Program-made: the position numbers and the translations under genes | Part shown: piece by piece, positions 28,722 to 39,198 of the stretch | How the letters are laid out: the number at the start of each line of letters is the position of its first letter | How positions within the stretch are numbered: the first letter of the stretch is position 1 | Assembly (NCBI GenBank): GCA_003045865.1 | Contig: PZPB01000003.1 | Coordinates: 1-64,000 of the forward strand | Reading direction: 5' to 3' | Length of the DNA stretch: 64,000 nt | Origin: Bacteroidota bacterium | GTDB taxonomy: Bacteria > Bacteroidota > Bacteroidia > Flavobacteriales > Schleiferiaceae | Notes under the pieces: model-generated | What the model saw: only the letters and a program-made list of their open reading frames with translations | Told to the model about the DNA's origin: nothing | Databases searched by the model: none

Positions 28722-29690
28722 ATGTCAGTATTAGTATATCTCGAAAATTGGGAAGGTCAATTTAAGAAAAACACTTGGGAAGCTGCTCTTTATGCTTCTA
28801 AAACTGCCACTATGCAAGGCACTGAAGCTATTGGTGTTGTAATCGGCGATATTAATGAATCTGCTGAAGAGGCAGGCAAATACGGTTTATCTAAAGTTTT
28901 ACATGTAAATGATGCTGCGCTTGCAAGCTTCGACGCCAACCGTTATGCCCAAGCTTTCGCACATTTGGCCCAAGAAAATAATGCCTCAACTATTATTATT
29001 AGTGGCACCTTTAATGGTAAAGCCTTAGCGCCTGCTTTAAGTATCAAGCACAATGCTGCCCTTCTTAGCAATGTAGTTGATTTACCCACCAATGTAAATC
29101 CACTAACCGTTAAGCGCGGTGTGTTTTCAGGCAAAGGGTTCAACGATTTAAGTAGCACAGAAACCAATAATATCGTCCTTTTCGTTCCTAACTCAATTCC
29201 TTTGGAAGAAGGCAGTGGTGCGGCAAGTGTTGAAAGTGCTTCTTTTGCTTCCGCAGATGAAAAAACTGTAGTAGTGGAATCTATAGACCGTGTAAAAGGA
29301 AAAATTCCTTTGCCAGAAGCAGAAAGAGTAGTTAGCGGTGGTCGCGGCCTGAAAGGTCCCGAAAACTGGACTATGGTAGAAGAACTAGCCGAAGTTTTAG
29401 AAGCAGGAACCGCCTGTAGCAAACCTGTTTCAGATATGGATTGGCGTCCCCATAGCGAACACGTTGGGCAAACTGGCATCGCCATTAAGCCGAACTTATA
29501 TATTGCGATTGGTATTTCCGGTGCTATTCAGCATTTGGCGGGTGTAAGTGCATCCCGCACTATTGTAGCGATTAACTCCGATGCGGAAGCGCCTTTCTTT
29601 AAAGCCGCAGACTATGGCATTGTGGGAGACGCTTTTCAAGTAGTTCCAAAATTAACTGAAGAGTTAAAGAAATTTAAGGCCGCCAATTAA
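28722..29690 (+). CDS. etfA: Electron transfer flavoprotein alpha subunit
   Basis: VVSGGRGLKGPENWTMVEELAEVL; VGQTGIAIKPNLYIAIGISGAIQHLAGVSASRTIVAINSDAEAPFF. Confidence 0.96.
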   Translation: MSVLVYLENWEGQFKKNTWEAALYASKTATMQGTEAIGVVIGDINESAEEAGKYGLSKVLHVNDAALASFDANRYAQAFAHLAQENNASTIIISGTFNGKALAPALSIKHNAALLSNVVDLPTNVNPLTVKRGVFSGKGFNDLSSTETNNIVLFVPNSIPLEEGSGAASVESASFASADEKTVVVESIDRVKGKIPLPEAERVVSGGRGLKGPENWTMVEELAEVLEAGTACSKPVSDMDWRPHSEHVGQTGIAIKPNLYIAIGISGAIQHLAGVSASRTIVAINSDAEAPFFKAADYGIVGDAFQVVPKLTEELKKFKAAN

Positions 29691-30304
29691 TGGAGCATAT
29701 TAGGCTCTTTGTTAAGGGATTATCATACAGTCAAACCCAATCTGGGGCTTATGCCCTTGTTTTAGGAGAAGAAGGTGGTGAACGCAGGTTACCTATTATA
29801 ATCGGTGGTTTTGAAGCACAAAGTATTGCCATTGCCATTGATAAAGATATGAACCCACCTCGGCCCTTAACGCACGACCTTTTTAAGAATTTCTCTGATG
29901 CCTTTAAAATTCAATTAAAGCAAGTTGTGATACACAAATTAGAAGATGGAGTATTTTACTCCATCTTAATTTGTGAGTTAAATGGCATAGAGCAAGTTTT
30001 AGATGCGCGTACTTCTGACGCGGTTGCTTTAGCCATTCGCTTTAATGCGCCCATATTTACCTATGCAGAGATTTTAGATAATGCGGGGGTGATTTTAAAC
30101 GAAAAATCAACGGGATCGAAATCTAGCCGACTGCATACTAAGCTAGAAGATGACCTGCGCTCGAAAGATGTTAGTGACCCTAGCGCCTTGGAAACCCTCA
30201 GTCTAAAAGACTTAAATAAAAGTTTAGAAGAAGCTGTGCTTAATGAAGATTATGAGCGCGCGGTAAGAATACGAGATGAAATTGATCGCCGCGAAGCGAA
30301 ATAA
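29690..30304 (+). CDS. Bifunctional nuclease family (DUF151) protein with UvrB/UvrC motif
   Basis: LVLGEEGGERRLPIIIGGFEAQSIAIA; DARTSDAVALAIRF; C-terminal LEEAVLNEDYERAVRIRDEIDRRE. Confidence 0.9.
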   Translation: MEHIRLFVKGLSYSQTQSGAYALVLGEEGGERRLPIIIGGFEAQSIAIAIDKDMNPPRPLTHDLFKNFSDAFKIQLKQVVIHKLEDGVFYSILICELNGIEQVLDARTSDAVALAIRFNAPIFTYAEILDNAGVILNEKSTGSKSSRLHTKLEDDLRSKDVSDPSALETLSLKDLNKSLEEAVLNEDYERAVRIRDEIDRREAK

Positions 30305-30354
30305 TTAAGCCTCTCGGTATTCGCTAGTCCTTATTTTCTATTTTCGCCCATACT

Positions 30355-32064
30355 ATGATGCGTATCAAAATTCTTCTTTTATTGCTTCTCAGCTTGGTAC
30401 TCGGAAGTACTATTCGGTCTCAATCTATGGAAGGAGATTGGCAGTTTCAAGCTATTTTAAATAGTGACGGTGATTCTCTGTTTAAGATCTCAGCGACCGA
30501 TATTTTAAGCTTTTCAGCAGATAGCTTCGATTACCAATTAGCCGCTAAGAACCTCCAGGCTTCGGGCAAATTTAGGCAGATTAGTGATAGCTTATTTTTT
30601 ACTTATCGCGCGCCAAACGACACCCAAAGAACTTACACTTTTCAATTACAAGGTGATAGTTTATTAAGCTTAGAGGAAAGCGGAATTAGCTACCTCTTTA
30701 AGCGTCCGAAAGTAAAAACCGGTATTGGCGCTAGCTTACCTTTAAATTATGATTTCAGTGGAAAGTCCTTTGACCTTGCCTCTATGGGGCGCGGGCTTTT
30801 AGGCCTTAGCGTTTTATTGGCCCTTACCTTTTTTATGTCGGCCAAACGCAAATCTATTGATTGGGCTTTAGTGTTTAAAGGCTTGGTCATTCAATTTATT
30901 TTCGCCCTAGCCATTCTTAAAGTTTCTTTTATCCGCAATGGTTTCGATTGGCTCAGTGAGCGCTTTGTTACGCTTCTGGGTTTTACCGAGGTGGGCGCGC
31001 AATTCCTATTTGGCGAACTCATTAATGAGTCTAGTTCCTTAGGTTACATCTTCGCATTCAAGGTGTTACCAACCGTAATTTTCTTTTCCGCTTTAACGAG
31101 CTTATTATTTTATTACGGTATCATGCAAAAGGTTGTTTACGCTTTTGCTTGGGTAATGAAGCGTACTATGAATCTTAGCGGCGCTGAAAGTTTAGCGGCG
31201 GCAGGAAATATATTTTTAGGTCAAACTGAATCGCCTTTGCTGATTAAGCCTTATCTTAATAAAATGACACGTAGTGAGCTGCTTTGCATTATGAGTGGCG
31301 GCATGGCAACAATAGCGGGAGGGGTACTAGCTGCTTATATTGGTTTTTTAGGTGGAGATGACATTGTACAAAGAACCTTTTTCGCCAAACATCTACTTGC
31401 CGCCTCAGTAATGAGTGCTCCAGCAGCTGTGGTCGCAGCCAAGATTTTAATGCCGGAAACCAAAGAGGTAAATAAAGACATGCGCATTGGCAGTCATAAT
31501 ATTGGCGATAATGCTCTCGAAGCCATTACCAATGGTACTACCGATGGTTTAAAGTTAGCCGTAAACGTGGGCGCGATGTTATTGGTGTTTATCGCAATCG
31601 TAGCGATGATCAACTCTTTTCTAAGCGATTTTATTGGTGATATCACCGGTCTAAATATTTGGGTACAAGAATTCACCAACGGTCAGTATACTGGCTTCTC
31701 GATGGAGTTTATTTTAGGTTACACGCTAGCCCCCATTACTTGGCTTATGGGAGTTGCCAATGAAGATATTTTTTTGGTAGGACAACTACTAGGTGAGAAA
31801 ACCATTCTTAATGAATTTGTAGCTTACGTATCCTTAGGCGATCTAATGGCCGAAGGTAAATTCAGCTCAGAAAAGTCCATCATTATCGCCACCTATATTC
31901 TTTGCGGCTTCTCAAACTTTGCGAGTATAGGCATACAAATAGGCGGTATAGGCTCTTTGGCTCCATCTCGTCGAGGCGATTTATCACGCCTAGGCTTCCG
32001 CGCATTAATCGGCGGAACCATGGCATCGTTATTTACAGCGGTAATTGTAGGAATGCTTATTTAA
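30355..32064 (+). CDS. Concentrative nucleoside transporter (NupC/CNT) with signal peptide and N-terminal lipocalin-like domain
   Basis: GAESLAAAGNIFLGQTESPLLIKPYL; CGFSNFASIGIQIGGIGSLAPSRR; N-terminal MEGDWQFQAILNSDGDSLFK. Confidence 0.9.
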   Translation: MMRIKILLLLLLSLVLGSTIRSQSMEGDWQFQAILNSDGDSLFKISATDILSFSADSFDYQLAAKNLQASGKFRQISDSLFFTYRAPNDTQRTYTFQLQGDSLLSLEESGISYLFKRPKVKTGIGASLPLNYDFSGKSFDLASMGRGLLGLSVLLALTFFMSAKRKSIDWALVFKGLVIQFIFALAILKVSFIRNGFDWLSERFVTLLGFTEVGAQFLFGELINESSSLGYIFAFKVLPTVIFFSALTSLLFYYGIMQKVVYAFAWVMKRTMNLSGAESLAAAGNIFLGQTESPLLIKPYLNKMTRSELLCIMSGGMATIAGGVLAAYIGFLGGDDIVQRTFFAKHLLAASVMSAPAAVVAAKILMPETKEVNKDMRIGSHNIGDNALEAITNGTTDGLKLAVNVGAMLLVFIAIVAMINSFLSDFIGDITGLNIWVQEFTNGQYTGFSMEFILGYTLAPITWLMGVANEDIFLVGQLLGEKTILNEFVAYVSLGDLMAEGKFSSEKSIIIATYILCGFSNFASIGIQIGGIGSLAPSRRGDLSRLGFRALIGGTMASLFTAVIVGMLI

Positions 32065-32100
32065 CAGAATTTAGACCTTAACTTTTAGCCACCGGTTTTC

Positions 32101-32152
32101 AAAAAAAAACTAGCTCTTTTGTTGTAGCGGGCTACAGCCAAATAAGCTAGTT
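32101..32152 (-). terminator. Long imperfect hairpin terminator of glycogen synthase gene
   Basis: AACTAGCT...TGTAGC-gg-GCTACA...AGCTAGTT; followed on minus strand by T tract. Confidence 0.65.
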
Positions 32153-32211
32153 GCAAGTTTCCAATATTCACAGAGGGTTTGAAGCCTAATTTTACCTCGA
32201 ATTCACCTTAT

Positions 32212-34014
32212 TTAAGGCTTAGCCAAGGCAATATCATAGGCCTTTTCATAATGGCTCCGTAATAACTTCCAGTCAAATCTCTCCGAGAAATCTTCCGCCT
32301 TACTACGTTGTATTATTCTATAGCGTCTATTGTGTTTCACAAAGTGCCACAAATAGGTCGTTAGGTCATTAATCTCTTGTTCTCTGCTGCGTGCTTCGCG
32401 CTTTAAAACAAAGATTCCGTGATCTTCATCCGCGTCCTTCATACCATTTACATAACGTCCAAAACCCGATAAGTTTGAAGTTACGGTAGGTACACCACGG
32501 GCAATACACTCTAGTGGCGTATAACCCCAAGGCTCGTAATAACTAGGGAAAATTCCCAAATTACAACCACGCACAAAGTCGCCATAATCTATCCCGAATA
32601 ATGGATTGGTACTTTTTATAAACTGAGGATGATAGACTACCTTCACTTTATCTAGTGGGCTATTAAACATTTGATTCTTACGCATGAAGCCTAAGATCTC
32701 ATCGCCACCATCATCTTCTAAATTATGAGTAACAATTATCGGCCATTTATCGTTTTTCCAAGACTGAATAGTTCTTCTAAAACGTAGCTTCCAGTAATCA
32801 TCTACCATATCGTTTAAGGGAGGTAAACGATGCTCCTTATCCGAACTTAAGGCTGCTTTGAAAAGACGCTCGCCAATTTGTTTTTCAATGGACTCTACAT
32901 TGTTTTGAATTTCACGCATTACTCCGCGCGATTGCAATACTTCGGGATTAATAGACCATACATTTCTTTGTGTAACCACAAACATTACCACGGTAGTAGA
33001 CATCCCGGCTTTAACCATTTTCTGATTTAAGCGACGTAAAGCTTCGAGTGTAATATCATAACCCTTATTACTAAACTCGTATCTACCCGAAGTAAAGAAA
33101 TATAAGGTATCGTCTAAGTCAAAGCTATAACTATGAAAGAAATGACCCATGGTAAACTCATGCAGCTTTTCTTTAAATTTTTGGTGTAAGTTCTGCACCT
33201 CGTGCATGGCAACAAAGCGCTTAATATTTAAACCATTGGGAGTTATTTCGTCTGGTTTCTTCGCTAGTAAATGCTCGCATTCTAAGGCGGTTACTTCACT
33301 TACTGTGGTAAAGCCATCGGCCATTTTAGCTGACAGTCGCTCAATTTGTACGATTGGTAAAATCCCAAAGTGCCGCGACTCTTTCTCCCAGTCATAACTT
33401 GGCAAATCTTGGTAAAAATCGGGCTTAGCCATAGCTAAATACCGGCCCAGCATGGTTGCATGAGTGGTGAAAACCGTTTTACACGCTATACCTTCTTTTT
33501 TTATTTTCAAGATGGGCAGAGAAGCCATCCATTCGTGAAAGTTAACTAGTAATTGTTGCTCTCCCATTTCTTCACTGAGGTAGCGTAAAAACTTAAAATT
33601 GACTTCCGCCCATAGAATCATTCGTCCAAGAAGCTCATTGTTCTCATCCTTCTCAATGCTAAATTCTGAATCTAAGCGATCGCGATAACTATCTAAACTA
33701 TTGAAGCCGAAATCTGGCTTAATCAAGACTACTTTAGGCCTTCCTGTTACCAACCAACGACCGTAAACCACTTCACAACCTTCGTTTGCCAGGCGACTTA
33801 CCGCTCTACCCACTGGCGTAGATACGTCAGAAATCAGATCAATCTCCGCTGTAATATTCGGACTTTCCAAAGGACCTAAAAGGCAATAGTTATCACCCCA
33901 CCTTTCTATCATAGCAGGCACTTTAGAACGTATCACCGTATAAATACCGCCAATCTGATTACAAACCTCCCAAGAACATTCTAAAAGCAGTTCTGGCCTT
34001 GACTGATTGATCAT
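32212..34014 (-). CDS. Glycogen synthase, GT3 (eukaryotic-type) family
   Basis: LLLECSWEVCNQIGGIYTVIRSK; FTTHATMLGRYLA; GIFPSYYEPWGYTPLECIARGVPTVTSNLSGFG; start MINQSRP at 34014. Confidence 0.9.
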   Translation of the reverse strand: MINQSRPELLLECSWEVCNQIGGIYTVIRSKVPAMIERWGDNYCLLGPLESPNITAEIDLISDVSTPVGRAVSRLANEGCEVVYGRWLVTGRPKVVLIKPDFGFNSLDSYRDRLDSEFSIEKDENNELLGRMILWAEVNFKFLRYLSEEMGEQQLLVNFHEWMASLPILKIKKEGIACKTVFTTHATMLGRYLAMAKPDFYQDLPSYDWEKESRHFGILPIVQIERLSAKMADGFTTVSEVTALECEHLLAKKPDEITPNGLNIKRFVAMHEVQNLHQKFKEKLHEFTMGHFFHSYSFDLDDTLYFFTSGRYEFSNKGYDITLEALRRLNQKMVKAGMSTTVVMFVVTQRNVWSINPEVLQSRGVMREIQNNVESIEKQIGERLFKAALSSDKEHRLPPLNDMVDDYWKLRFRRTIQSWKNDKWPIIVTHNLEDDGGDEILGFMRKNQMFNSPLDKVKVVYHPQFIKSTNPLFGIDYGDFVRGCNLGIFPSYYEPWGYTPLECIARGVPTVTSNLSGFGRYVNGMKDADEDHGIFVLKREARSREQEINDLTTYLWHFVKHNRRYRIIQRSKAEDFSERFDWKLLRSHYEKAYDIALAKP

Positions 34015-34149
34015 AAAATATTTTTCCGTAAATATGGCGCAAATTCGTGTAAAAGCAAAAGTCAAAATGCATTTCTTCCATTTTAGCTTTTCATCCTTTT
34101 AAAGCCAGGTTTTCTAGAATATCGAATATCTTTGAACGAATTTTCTATT

Positions 34150-35055
34150 ATGCAGCAATATCATCAACTAATGCAGCACATCCTCCACCAAGGAGTGCTA
34201 AAAAGTAATCGCACGGGCATCGGAACTCTTTCGATATTTGGCTATCAAATGCGCTATAATTTGGAGGAAGGTTTCCCTTTGGTAACTACCAAAAAAGTGC
34301 ACTTAAAGTCCATCGTTCACGAGCTAATTTGGTTTCTTAACGGCGATACCAATATTCGTTATTTAGTAGAAAATGGGGTTAACATTTGGAACGAATGGCC
34401 CTTTCAGAGTTATCTGAAAAAACAAGGAAAAGAAGACGAGCTACCCAAGTATTCTGCGGCTTGGACAGAAGAACTAAAAAACTTTAAGAGTCGCATAATA
34501 GAAGATTCTGATTTTGCTAAAGAATGGGGAAAACTGGGGCCTGTTTACGGCAGACAATGGCGTAATTTCGAAGGGGTTGACCAAATTACACAGTTAATTG
34601 ACGACATCAAAAAGTCACCCGATAGCAGACGTTTATTAGTAAGCGCATGGAACCCTAAAGATATTCCCGTTATGGCAAAGTCTGGATTACCCCCCTGCCA
34701 TACCCTTTTCCAATTTTATGTAGCCGATGGTAAATTAAGCTGCCAGCTTTACCAACGCAGTGCAGATGTGTTTCTTGGCGTACCTTTTAACATCGCTTCA
34801 TACGCTCTGCTTACGATGATGATTGCCCAAGTTTGTAATTTAGGCTTAGGCGATTTTGTACATACTTTGGGTGATGCGCATATTTATGAAAATCATTTAG
34901 AGCAAGTAAAAGAGCAGTTAAGTAGAGAATTCAGACCGCTTCCGCAGATGAAAATAAATCCAGAAGTAAAGGATCTATTTGCTTTTAAATATGAAGATTT
35001 CGAATTGTTAAACTACAATCCTCATCCTGCTATAAAAGGCCAAGTAGCTGTTTAA
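34150..35055 (+). CDS. thyA: Thymidylate synthase
   Basis: [51 protein letters not shown]. Confidence 0.97.
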   Translation: MQQYHQLMQHILHQGVLKSNRTGIGTLSIFGYQMRYNLEEGFPLVTTKKVHLKSIVHELIWFLNGDTNIRYLVENGVNIWNEWPFQSYLKKQGKEDELPKYSAAWTEELKNFKSRIIEDSDFAKEWGKLGPVYGRQWRNFEGVDQITQLIDDIKKSPDSRRLLVSAWNPKDIPVMAKSGLPPCHTLFQFYVADGKLSCQLYQRSADVFLGVPFNIASYALLTMMIAQVCNLGLGDFVHTLGDAHIYENHLEQVKEQLSREFRPLPQMKINPEVKDLFAFKYEDFELLNYNPHPAIKGQVAV

Positions 35056-35075
35056 ATACTTTGAGATAACATTTT

Positions 35076-35570
35076 ATGAACGTAACCCTTATCGCCGCCA
35101 TGGCGGAAAACAGAGTAATCGGAAAAGACAATCAACTAATTTGGCATTTCCCAGAAGACTTAAAGCACTTCAAGCATTTAACTTCCGGTCACCATGTTAT
35201 TATGGGTAGAAAGACCTTTGAAAGCGTTGGCAGACCTCTTCCCAATAGAACCAATATCATAATTACCCGCCAGACTGACTATAAGGCAGAAGGCTGTTTA
35301 ATTGCACATAGCATTGAAGAGGCTCTAGCGATGGTGAAGGATGATGAGCAACCTTTTATAGTAGGCGGGGCGGAGATATACAAACAAGCATTGGCTTTCG
35401 CAGATGGAATAGAACTCACCATTATTCACGGGAAATATGAAGGCGACAGTTACTTCCCTGAATTTGACCTTAGCATTTGGAAGCTAGCCCGGGGCGAAAA
35501 AAAAGAGGCGGATGCTAGACACATCCACCCCTATGAGTTTTTGACTTATAAAAAAATTGTCTCTAACTAA
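35076..35570 (+). CDS. folA: Dihydrofolate reductase
   Basis: MNVTLIAAMAENRVIGKDNQLIWHFPEDLKHFKHLTSGHHVIMGRKTFES. Confidence 0.96.
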   Translation: MNVTLIAAMAENRVIGKDNQLIWHFPEDLKHFKHLTSGHHVIMGRKTFESVGRPLPNRTNIIITRQTDYKAEGCLIAHSIEEALAMVKDDEQPFIVGGAEIYKQALAFADGIELTIIHGKYEGDSYFPEFDLSIWKLARGEKKEADARHIHPYEFLTYKKIVSN

Positions 35571-36816
35571 CGGCTTTAAGAGCTCTTAAAGACATTTTAT
35601 CCATACGAGTGCTCGCGTAGTCTTTGTCTACCACTAGTTTATAGCCTTCTTCTGCTTCGCCTGGCAATTCGAACATGGCATCGGTTAAAATCGCTTCGAT
35701 AATGGAGCGAAGACCACGCGCACCAAGTTTGAATTCCATTGCTTTTTCAACGACATAATCTATCGCTTCTTCGCGGAAATCGAGTTCTACCTTATCCATA
35801 CCCAATAAAGCAACATATTGCTTTACAATAGCATTTTTAGGTTCGGTTAAGATGAGCTTTAACACTTCCGGCGTAAGCGGATCTAAATGCGTTAGCACAG
35901 GAATACGGCCGATTAGTTCGGGAATTAATCCAAAACTTTTTAAATCTTGGGGCGCCACGTAACTTAGCATATTGGTAGTATCTAAAGAATCGCGATCTTT
36001 AGAACCATGGAAACCAACGGCGCGGGTATTAAGTCTGCGAGCAATATTGCGTTGAATACCATCAAACGCACCACCGGCAATAAACAAAATATTGCGCGTA
36101 TCTACTTCAATAAACTTTTGATCAGGATGCTTTCTTCCTCCTTGTGGTGGGACATTAACCTTGGTACCTTCCAGAAGTTTCAGCATGGCTTGCTGAACAC
36201 CTTCACCACTTACATCGCGAGTAATAGAAGGGTTATCGCCTTTACGCGCAATTTTATCAATCTCATCTATAAAAATGATACCGCGCTCGGCTGCTTTTTG
36301 ATCATAGTTTGCGGCCTGAAGAAGACGCGTTAAAATACTTTCCACGTCTTCCCCTACATAACCAGCTTCAGTTAGTACTGTAGCATCTACAATAGTGAAA
36401 GGCACGTTAAGCATACGAGCAATCGTTTGGGCTAGTAAAGTTTTACCTGTACCAGTTTCTCCCACCATCATGATGTTAGACTTATCTATTTCTACCTCAT
36501 CATTTTTAAGCTCGCCCTTATCCTTACTCAACCTTTTGTAATGGTTGTATACGGCAACTGCTAATACCCTTTTGGCAGAATCTTGACCAATGACATATTG
36601 ATCTAAAAACTGTTTTATTTCCTTCGGCTTGATGAGTCGCATTGAGCGAGAAAGCTCTTTGCGCTCTTGTGTATCCAGCTCTTCTACCACAATACCATAA
36701 GCCTGACGAATACAATGGTCACAAATATGACCATCTATACCCGCAATAAGAACATTGGTATCTTTTTTTTCTCGTCCACAAAACGAACAAGATAAATTTT
36801 CTTTGTTACTGCCCAT
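35563..36816 (-). CDS. clpX: ATP-dependent Clp protease ATP-binding subunit ClpX
   Basis: [17 protein letters not shown] zinc-binding domain; [28 protein letters not shown]. Confidence 0.97.
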   Translation of the reverse strand: MGSNKENLSCSFCGREKKDTNVLIAGIDGHICDHCIRQAYGIVVEELDTQERKELSRSMRLIKPKEIKQFLDQYVIGQDSAKRVLAVAVYNHYKRLSKDKGELKNDEVEIDKSNIMMVGETGTGKTLLAQTIARMLNVPFTIVDATVLTEAGYVGEDVESILTRLLQAANYDQKAAERGIIFIDEIDKIARKGDNPSITRDVSGEGVQQAMLKLLEGTKVNVPPQGGRKHPDQKFIEVDTRNILFIAGGAFDGIQRNIARRLNTRAVGFHGSKDRDSLDTTNMLSYVAPQDLKSFGLIPELIGRIPVLTHLDPLTPEVLKLILTEPKNAIVKQYVALLGMDKVELDFREEAIDYVVEKAMEFKLGARGLRSIIEAILTDAMFELPGEAEEGYKLVVDKDYASTRMDKMSLRALKAVS

Positions 36817-36842
36817 ATTATAAAATTCAGTACAAAAATAGT

Positions 36843-36874
36843 GAATCCGTTCTAGAGCGTTCTAGAACGGATTC
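36843..36874. promoter_or_regulatory. 14-bp perfect inverted repeat between clpP and clpX
   Basis: GAATCCGTTCTAGA-GCGT-TCTAGAACGGATTC. Confidence 0.7.
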
Positions 36875-36902
36875 TAATTAATCGATTAAAGTCTAAACGA
36901 GT

Positions 36903-37622
36903 TTAATTCTTCTTACGTTTGGTATCCAAAACCTCGTCAATCATGCCGTAGGCTTTCGCCTCATCAGCGTTCATCCAGTAATCGCGATCCGAGTCGTCGG
37001 AAACTTTTTTGAAGTCTTGACGAGAATGATTGGCAATGATATTATACAATTCTTCTTTCATTTTCAGCACCTCGCGTACGGCAATTTCCATATCGCTAGC
37101 CTGACCTTGTGCACCGCTCATCGGCTGGTGAATCATCACACGGCTATGCTTTAATGCCGATCTTTTACCATCTGCACCAGCGCATAAAAGTACTGCCCCC
37201 ATGGAAGCTGCCATACCTGTGCAAATAGTAGCAACATCTGGATTAACCAATTGCATGGTGTCGTATATACCCAAACCAGCATACACCGAGCCACCCGGGC
37301 TATTAAGGTAAATCTGAATGTCTTTGGTAGAGTCGGATGATTCTAAGAACAATAACTGCGCTTGCACAATATTGGCTACTTGATCATTAATCCCTGTTCC
37401 TAAAAAGATGATTCTATCCATCATTAAACGGGAGAAAACATCCATTTGTGCCACGTTCATTTGACGTTCTTCAATGATGTAAGGGGTAAGCGAAGATTGA
37501 AGGTAATCGCCAACATGCATTGAGTTTAGTCCGCGATCCTTCACGGCATATTTCATAAATTCTTTTCCGAAATCCATATTTGTTTTTTTTGAAGAGTAAT
37601 AATAACAAAAAAGGCCCGACAA
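36903..37622 (-). CDS. clpP: ATP-dependent Clp protease proteolytic subunit ClpP
   Basis: IQIYLNSPGGSVYAGLGIYDTMQ; GMAASMGAVLLCAG; RVMIHQPMSGAQGQASD; start may be downstream at MDFGKEF. Confidence 0.96.
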   Translation of the reverse strand: MSGLFCYYYSSKKTNMDFGKEFMKYAVKDRGLNSMHVGDYLQSSLTPYIIEERQMNVAQMDVFSRLMMDRIIFLGTGINDQVANIVQAQLLFLESSDSTKDIQIYLNSPGGSVYAGLGIYDTMQLVNPDVATICTGMAASMGAVLLCAGADGKRSALKHSRVMIHQPMSGAQGQASDMEIAVREVLKMKEELYNIIANHSRQDFKKVSDDSDRDYWMNADEAKAYGMIDEVLDTKRKKN

Positions 37623-37632
37623 TGATCGGGCC
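37608..37632 (-). terminator. Intrinsic terminator of tig upstream of clpP
   Basis: Minus strand GGCCCGATCATTGTCGGGCCTTTTTT. Confidence 0.75.
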
Positions 37633-37660
37633 AGTTGAAAATTATGACAGTTGTGCAGTT

Positions 37661-39001
37661 TTACTTCGCGTAAAGCTCTTTTACAAACTCATCGTATGTC
37701 AATTCTTTCTCCTCTATCTTGAAGCTAGATTTGAAGTACTCCAATAATTTGCGTTCAAAAAGCTGATCGCCAATACGTTCTGCTTCCTCTCTGTTACCTA
37801 ATACATTATGAGCAATTTGATCTAAATCAACCCCTTCTGGCATTTGACCATATTGTGCCATTTGTTGCAATACCAATTGCTTCGTAAACTCAACCAATTC
37901 TTGATGGTTCACTTCAATTTTATTTTCAGAAATAATGCGGTTTTGCATAATCTGCCAACGCATATCTTCCTTCATATTGGGGAATTGCTCCTCAACTTCT
38001 TCTTCCGTTAAGGGCTTTTCGCCCGAAGTGCGCATCCATTTCTTTAAGAAAGTTTCTGGTAAATCGAATTTGGTTTTTTCCAAAAGATTTTCCTTAACAT
38101 CCATCAAGAATTTGCGGTCTGAATCGCCCACAAAAACTTTCTCTGCGTCTTCTTTGATACGCGCTTTAAACTCCTCTTCACTTTTCACAACGCCTTCGCC
38201 AAAAATTTTGTCAAAAAGCTCTTGATTAAGTTCAGCGGGAACAATTTTACTTAGCTCGGTTAAGGTAAAAGAGAATTTATAGCTCGATTCAGCTAATACT
38301 TCTTCGTCAACTTTAAGGACACCTGCTAAGCGGAAATCGTCTTTAAAAGATTCCTTGGTAAACTCTGCGGTATCGCCCACTGCCTTACCGGTAAGCTCTT
38401 TTTGGGTCGTATCAGCGAAAGCATCAAGGGCTAAAGTGGTGCTTACTGTAATACCGCCTTCTTTTGCACTGCTGTCGTCGGCAAGCTCCACAAAGTCACC
38501 TTTAAGAATAGCATCAACCTCGATGGTTTGCGGATACGACATAGTGCCAAAACGTCTTGCATAATCGGTAATATATCTGTTAACCATAGCCTCATCAGCC
38601 ACTACCTTTAAGAAAGGTATCTTGGTGCGTGCAGAAATATTCAATTCAAAACTAGGCGAAAGACCTAATTCGTAGTTAAAATCAAAATCACCTTGAGAAT
38701 CCCAGTCAATGTCATCTTGTTCAACTGGAAGCGGACTCCCCAAAATATTCAGCTCTTCTTTTTTGATGTGATCAAAAACCGACTGCTGTAAAATTTTATT
38801 TACTTCTTCGATCAGGATAGCCTTACCAAATTGCTTTTTCACTAAACCCGCAGGTACCTTGCCGGGGCGAAAACCAGGGATATTTGCTTTTTTGCGATAG
38901 TCTGACAAAGTCTTATCCACTACTTCGCGGTAATCTTCTTCTTTGATGCTAACCGTTAAGATTGCATTTAAATCGTCTGTTTTCTTGGTAGTTACGTTCA
39001 T
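37661..39001 (-). CDS. tig: Trigger factor
   Basis: VDKTLSDYRKKANIPGFRPGKVPAGLVKKQFGKAIL; position upstream of clpP/clpX. Confidence 0.94.
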   Translation of the reverse strand: MNVTTKKTDDLNAILTVSIKEEDYREVVDKTLSDYRKKANIPGFRPGKVPAGLVKKQFGKAILIEEVNKILQQSVFDHIKKEELNILGSPLPVEQDDIDWDSQGDFDFNYELGLSPSFELNISARTKIPFLKVVADEAMVNRYITDYARRFGTMSYPQTIEVDAILKGDFVELADDSSAKEGGITVSTTLALDAFADTTQKELTGKAVGDTAEFTKESFKDDFRLAGVLKVDEEVLAESSYKFSFTLTELSKIVPAELNQELFDKIFGEGVVKSEEEFKARIKEDAEKVFVGDSDRKFLMDVKENLLEKTKFDLPETFLKKWMRTSGEKPLTEEEVEEQFPNMKEDMRWQIMQNRIISENKIEVNHQELVEFTKQLVLQQMAQYGQMPEGVDLDQIAHNVLGNREEAERIGDQLFERKLLEYFKSSFKIEEKELTYDEFVKELYAK

Positions 39002-39198
39002 AAAAACCCGCTTTCTAATATCGTTTTTAAAAGGTTGGCAAAAGTACTAATAAAATGCTGTGATGCGACTAAATATGAATTAATTAGAAAAATAGCCCGC
39101 AGTTTCAACGAAATTGATCTGAAGAATTCGAATGATGGAGATATTATTCTATTTTTACATCATTGAAACCAACGCAAAATCAAGCAATTCCCTAAGAA

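Noticed and set aside
28943-29485. 180-aa minus-strand ORF within etfA
   Set aside because: Antisense shadow ORF; etfA on the plus strand is unambiguous
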